From Spirochaetia bacterium (GTDB taxonomy: Bacteria > Spirochaetota > Spirochaetia > Treponematales > Rectinemataceae), in contig JAJTBL010000068.1 of NCBI GenBank assembly GCA_021286925.1, positions 1-8,085 of the forward strand: a stretch of DNA of 8,085 nucleotides. Direction: 5' to 3'. A model generated the notes under the pieces. That model ran no database searches. It saw only the letters and a list, made by a program, of their open reading frames with translations, and was not told where the DNA came from. How positions within the stretch are numbered: the stretch's first letter is position 1; each line of letters begins with the position of its first letter. Below, piece after piece: positions 6,746-8,085 of the stretch. A program made the translations under genes and the position numbers.

Positions 6746-6990
6746 AGCGACAGTGAGATTGCGCACCCAGCGCTCCTTTGCAAGCCACCATCCGGCGACC
6801 AGCGCCTTGGGTATATCCGAAAGCTTCGCAATGCCAAAGAGAGCGACGGGACCCCAGCTCGTATATCGCGCAATGACAAAAGCTGCAGGAATAAAGAGCA
6901 CATAGGTCACCCCGACATCGACGAACAACCCCATCAATGTATCGCCTCCTGCCCGTGACACGCCGAATTGCGCATTGAGCAAACTATGCT
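6722..6990 (-). pseudogene. MATE-family efflux transporter, C-terminal remnant
   Basis: Encodes only about the last 85-90 residues of a MATE (multidrug and toxin extrusion) cation-coupled exporter, whose full length is about 450. The fragment begins near LLNAQFGVSRAGGDT, the conserved RAGGDT motif before the last membrane pairs. It continues with two hydrophobic segments (GLFVDVGVTYVLFIPAAFVIA and GPVALFGIAKLSDIPKALVAGWWLA) and a typical C-terminal KERWVRNLT. It has its own stop at 6722-6724. Upstream of about 6985 the MATE pattern stops and transposase coding begins on the other strand, so the N-terminal four-fifths is missing. It has no start signal of its own and is not expected to make a working pump. 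Its stop lies inside the last codons of the mannosidase gene, a tail-to-tail overlap of 24 bp. An open frame continues to 7015 but that part is antisense to the transposase remnant. Confidence 0.75.
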
Positions 6991-7250
6991 GGGCTGAGCT
7001 GGTTTCATTCTTCAAGTTTCCAGAGACTATCAGAAAGGCGATCTACACCACCAACGCGATAGAATCGCTCAACGATACGGTGCGCAAGGTCACAAGAAAC
7101 CGACTGTCCTTTCCCTCGGCAGACACTGCCATGAAACTGGTATTTATGGCCTTGCAAAATATTTCAAAGAAGTGGACGATGCCGATACATGACTGGCGGT
7201 CGGCACTCCAGCAATTTGCAATTCTCTATGGCGACCGGATGCCGTTATAA
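6975..7250 (+). pseudogene. IS256-family transposase, C-terminal remnant
   Basis: The last 85-90 residues of a mutator/IS256-type DDE transposase of about 400 residues. From about 6990 it reads W..LVSFFKFPETIRKAIYTTN, then AIESLNDTVRKVT, SFPSADTAMKLVFMAL, ISKKWTMPIHDW and QFAILYGDRMPL before the TAA at 7248-7250. These are the conserved C-terminal motifs of the family, including the final catalytic region glutamate in NAIES. The frame is open but has no plausible start; the TTG at 6975 falls at the junction with the MATE remnant. The N-terminal three-quarters, including the first two catalytic aspartates, is absent, so the element cannot move by itself. Confidence 0.88.
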
Positions 7251-7285
7251 ATTTTGCTGTTTGCACAAAATGTGTTACAGGCTCT
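6985..7285 (+). mobile_element. IS256-family insertion sequence remnant (right end)
   Basis: The transposase remnant plus about 35 bp of downstream sequence. At 7258-7284, TTTGCACAAAATGTGT followed by TACAGGCTC resembles the terminal inverted repeats of IS256 elements, which commonly carry TTTACACAAA-like cores and lie shortly after the transposase stop. No matching left end is present in the window, so the element is truncated on its left side. The exact right boundary, a few bases before the mazF stop codon, is inferred. Confidence 0.6.
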
Positions 7286-7290
7286 GCTTC

Positions 7291-7629
7291 TTACCTTATT
7301 ATTGCTTCTATTTTTTCTATTACTTCTTCCATTTTTTTGTCTCCAATTTTTTCTATAAATTCAATATTTCTTTCTCTCCAATCTAGACTCTTTATCTGAT
7401 CACTTACTACAGAGCCTCTTATCTTTTTAAGTTCAAGCTCAACTTCAAATGGATATCCCTTTACCTTACTCGTGATTGGACAAAATAATGCTAATCCAAT
7501 TTTCTCATTATAGGCTTTAAATGATACTGTCAGGGCTGGCCTTCGTCCTCTTTGTTCATGGCCCAATTGTGGGTTGAAGTCCAGCCAAACAATGTCTCCT
7601 CTCTCTGGTATATAGATTTTATTTACCAT
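7291..7629 (-). CDS. mazF: MazF/PemK-family endoribonuclease toxin
   Basis: A 112-residue toxin of the MazF family, sequence-specific ribonucleases that cut mRNA and slow growth when free of antitoxin. Visible landmarks are the N-terminal PERGDIVWLDFNPQLGHEQ, RRPALTVS, LFCPITSKVKGYPFEV and VSDQIKSLDW. Arg30 and Thr53 align with the catalytic Arg29 and Thr52 of E. coli MazF, so it looks active. The length is normal. The ATG at 7627-7629 overlaps the stop of the antitoxin gene by 7 bases (ATGGTAA), indicating translational coupling in the standard antitoxin-first order. Base composition is clearly more AT-rich than the sugar genes, suggesting separate acquisition. The stop lies only a few bases from the probable end of the IS256 remnant, and no terminator of its own is seen. 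Confidence 0.95.
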   Translation of the reverse strand: MVNKIYIPERGDIVWLDFNPQLGHEQRGRRPALTVSFKAYNEKIGLALFCPITSKVKGYPFEVELELKKIRGSVVSDQIKSLDWRERNIEFIEKIGDKKMEEVIEKIEAIIR

Positions 7630-7856
7630 TCTTCTTTTCCTACTGAAGATCCAGTATCTACATAGGCATGCATATTTTCTTCATTTACTTGAGAAAGGAG
7701 TGATTCAAGCGTCGTTTTCTTCGGAAGAATAACTAGTTTTCCACCATCTTCCAGTATTTCTACTGAACTTCCACTCTTAAGACCAAATTCTTTCACATAG
7801 AGCGAAGGAATGCGTATACCGAGGCTATTACCCCATTTTTGAACAACTGTTTTCAT
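7623..7856 (-). CDS. mazE: MazE-type antitoxin (AbrB/SpoVT fold)
   Basis: A 77-residue antitoxin that should neutralise the adjacent MazF and repress its own operon. The N-terminal part (about 1-48, KTVVQKWGNSLGIRIP...LKSGSSVEI...KLVILPKK) is the swapped-hairpin AbrB/MazE DNA-binding domain. The acidic tail ending VDTGSSVGKEEW is the typical toxin-wrapping segment. Start: the ATG at 7854-7856 has GGAGG 5 nt upstream. A longer frame beginning at 7883 adds nine residues, but its start lies next to the -10 element and has no ribosome site. Cotranscribed with mazF from a promoter at 7875-7903. Confidence 0.92.
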   Translation of the reverse strand: MKTVVQKWGNSLGIRIPSLYVKEFGLKSGSSVEILEDGGKLVILPKKTTLESLLSQVNEENMHAYVDTGSSVGKEEW

Positions 7857-7874
7857 AAGAACCTCCACACCAAT

Positions 7875-7903
7875 AGTATACACTTTGTATATCCATATGT
7901 CTA
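7875..7903 (-). promoter_or_regulatory. mazEF promoter
   Basis: On the minus strand: -35 TAGACA (7903-7898), 17-bp spacer, -10 TATACT (7880-7875). Each hexamer matches five of six sigma70 consensus bases. The -10 ends about 20 bp upstream of the mazE ATG, leaving a short leader containing GGAGG. Confidence 0.75.
7877..7891. promoter_or_regulatory. mazEF operator 1 (palindrome over -10)
   Basis: TATACA-CTT-TGTATA, a perfect inverted repeat with 6-bp arms, overlapping the -10 hexamer of the mazEF promoter. It is a likely MazE or MazE-MazF binding site for autorepression; binding is inferred. Confidence 0.65.
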
Positions 7904-7904
7904 G

Positions 7905-7917
7905 TATACATTGTATA
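7905..7917. promoter_or_regulatory. mazEF operator 2 (palindrome upstream of -35)
   Basis: TATACA-T-TGTATA, with the same 6-bp arms as operator 1 but a 1-nt spacer. Its centre lies 27 bp from the centre of operator 1. It sits directly upstream of the -35 hexamer, so the two sites bracket the promoter. Confidence 0.6.
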
Positions 7918-7964
7918 TACTATTTAGGCGCCGAAGGCGTCCATCGAACATTTGCTTAACCTGT

Positions 7965-8023
7965 AATTGTGGCTTGAGCGAAGCGTAGGATTGGCGTGAA
8001 AATTGTGTGAAAGGAGCGAAGCG
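7965..8023. repeat. Two degenerate direct repeats containing GAGCGAAGCG
   Basis: AATTGTG, a 4-nt gap, then GAGCGAAGCG (7965-7985) is repeated as AATTGTG, a 6-nt gap, then GAGCGAAGCG (8001-8023). A related palindromic piece, CGCCGAAGGCG, lies at about 7929-7939. No gene is seen in 7918-8085; these repeats fill the stretch between the mazEF promoter and the right-edge repeats. Confidence 0.55.
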
Positions 8024-8036
8024 ACAAGCACTGTCG
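8022..8036. repeat. Small hairpin next to the right-edge repeats
   Basis: CGACA (8022-8026) and TGTCG (8032-8036) form a 5-bp stem with a 5-nt loop, just before the GGGTCAT repeats. Role unknown. Confidence 0.35.
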
Positions 8037-8085
8037 GGGGTCATCTTATTCCCCCAGCAGGGTCATGGTAATTCCCCCGGGGGTA
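8032..8085 (+). repeat. Repeated GGGTCAT...TTCCCCC units, possible end of an insertion sequence
   Basis: GGGTCATCTTATTCCCCC (8038-8055) recurs as GGGTCATGG-TAATTCCCCC (8060-8078), a 22-bp period. The pattern is cut by the window edge within a run of G. Repeated terminal binding sites of this type are known at the ends of IS21-family elements, and a possible terminal TG occurs at 8032-8033. No transposase coding is visible here, so the assignment is tentative. Confidence 0.4.

Noticed and set aside
6991..7015. N-terminal extension of the MATE fragment reading MKNETSSAQ
   Set aside because: This part is antisense to well-conserved transposase coding (SFFKF), so it is not MATE sequence.
1..8085. 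CRISPR array, tRNA or rRNA genes
   Set aside because: No regularly spaced identical repeats and no recognisable tRNA or rRNA segments were seen on either strand.

Overview
This window looks like part of a bacterial carbohydrate-use locus, followed on the right by a scarred accessory region. The sugar genes are moderately GC-rich with strong GGAGG-type ribosome binding sites. The organism cannot be fixed from the sequence. The mix of a CUT1 sugar ABC transporter, a ROK repressor and a cytoplasmic GH2 beta-mannosidase would suit a saccharolytic, fermentative bacterium such as a spirochaete, but that is a weak guess.

Positions 1-4138, minus strand: an apparent operon in the order ROK repressor, secreted family-1 solute-binding protein, first permease, second permease. 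The second permease runs off the left edge. The first permease carries a frameshift near its 3' end. A terminator-like hairpin plus two further hairpins separate the binding-protein gene from the permease genes, which should give more binding protein than permease. No ATPase gene is present, so an ATPase encoded elsewhere is presumably used.

Positions 4016-6745: a compact divergent control region, then a plus-strand GH2 beta-mannosidase with both catalytic glutamates. The control region has two back-to-back sigma70-type promoters sharing their -10 region and an inverted repeat that would suit the ROK repressor. The combined picture (inference) is uptake of short beta-mannosides, cytoplasmic hydrolysis to mannose, and local sugar-responsive repression. 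A REP-like palindrome lies in frame inside the mannosidase gene.

Positions 6722-7290: two broken genes meet near 6985. One is the C-terminal end of a MATE efflux transporter on the minus strand, whose 3' end overlaps the mannosidase by 24 bp. The other is the C-terminal end of an IS256-family transposase on the plus strand, with a candidate IS end just before 7290.

Positions 7291-8085: an AT-rich mazEF toxin-antitoxin pair on the minus strand with a clear promoter and two palindromic operators. After it come about 165 bp without a gene, holding short repeats (GAGCGAAGCG units) and, at the edge, repeated GGGTCAT...TTCCCCC units that may be the end of another insertion sequence. I see no convincing sign of a wholly new biological system. 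The most interesting points are the control region, the intragenic palindrome, the permease frameshift and loop, and the mobile-element scars.
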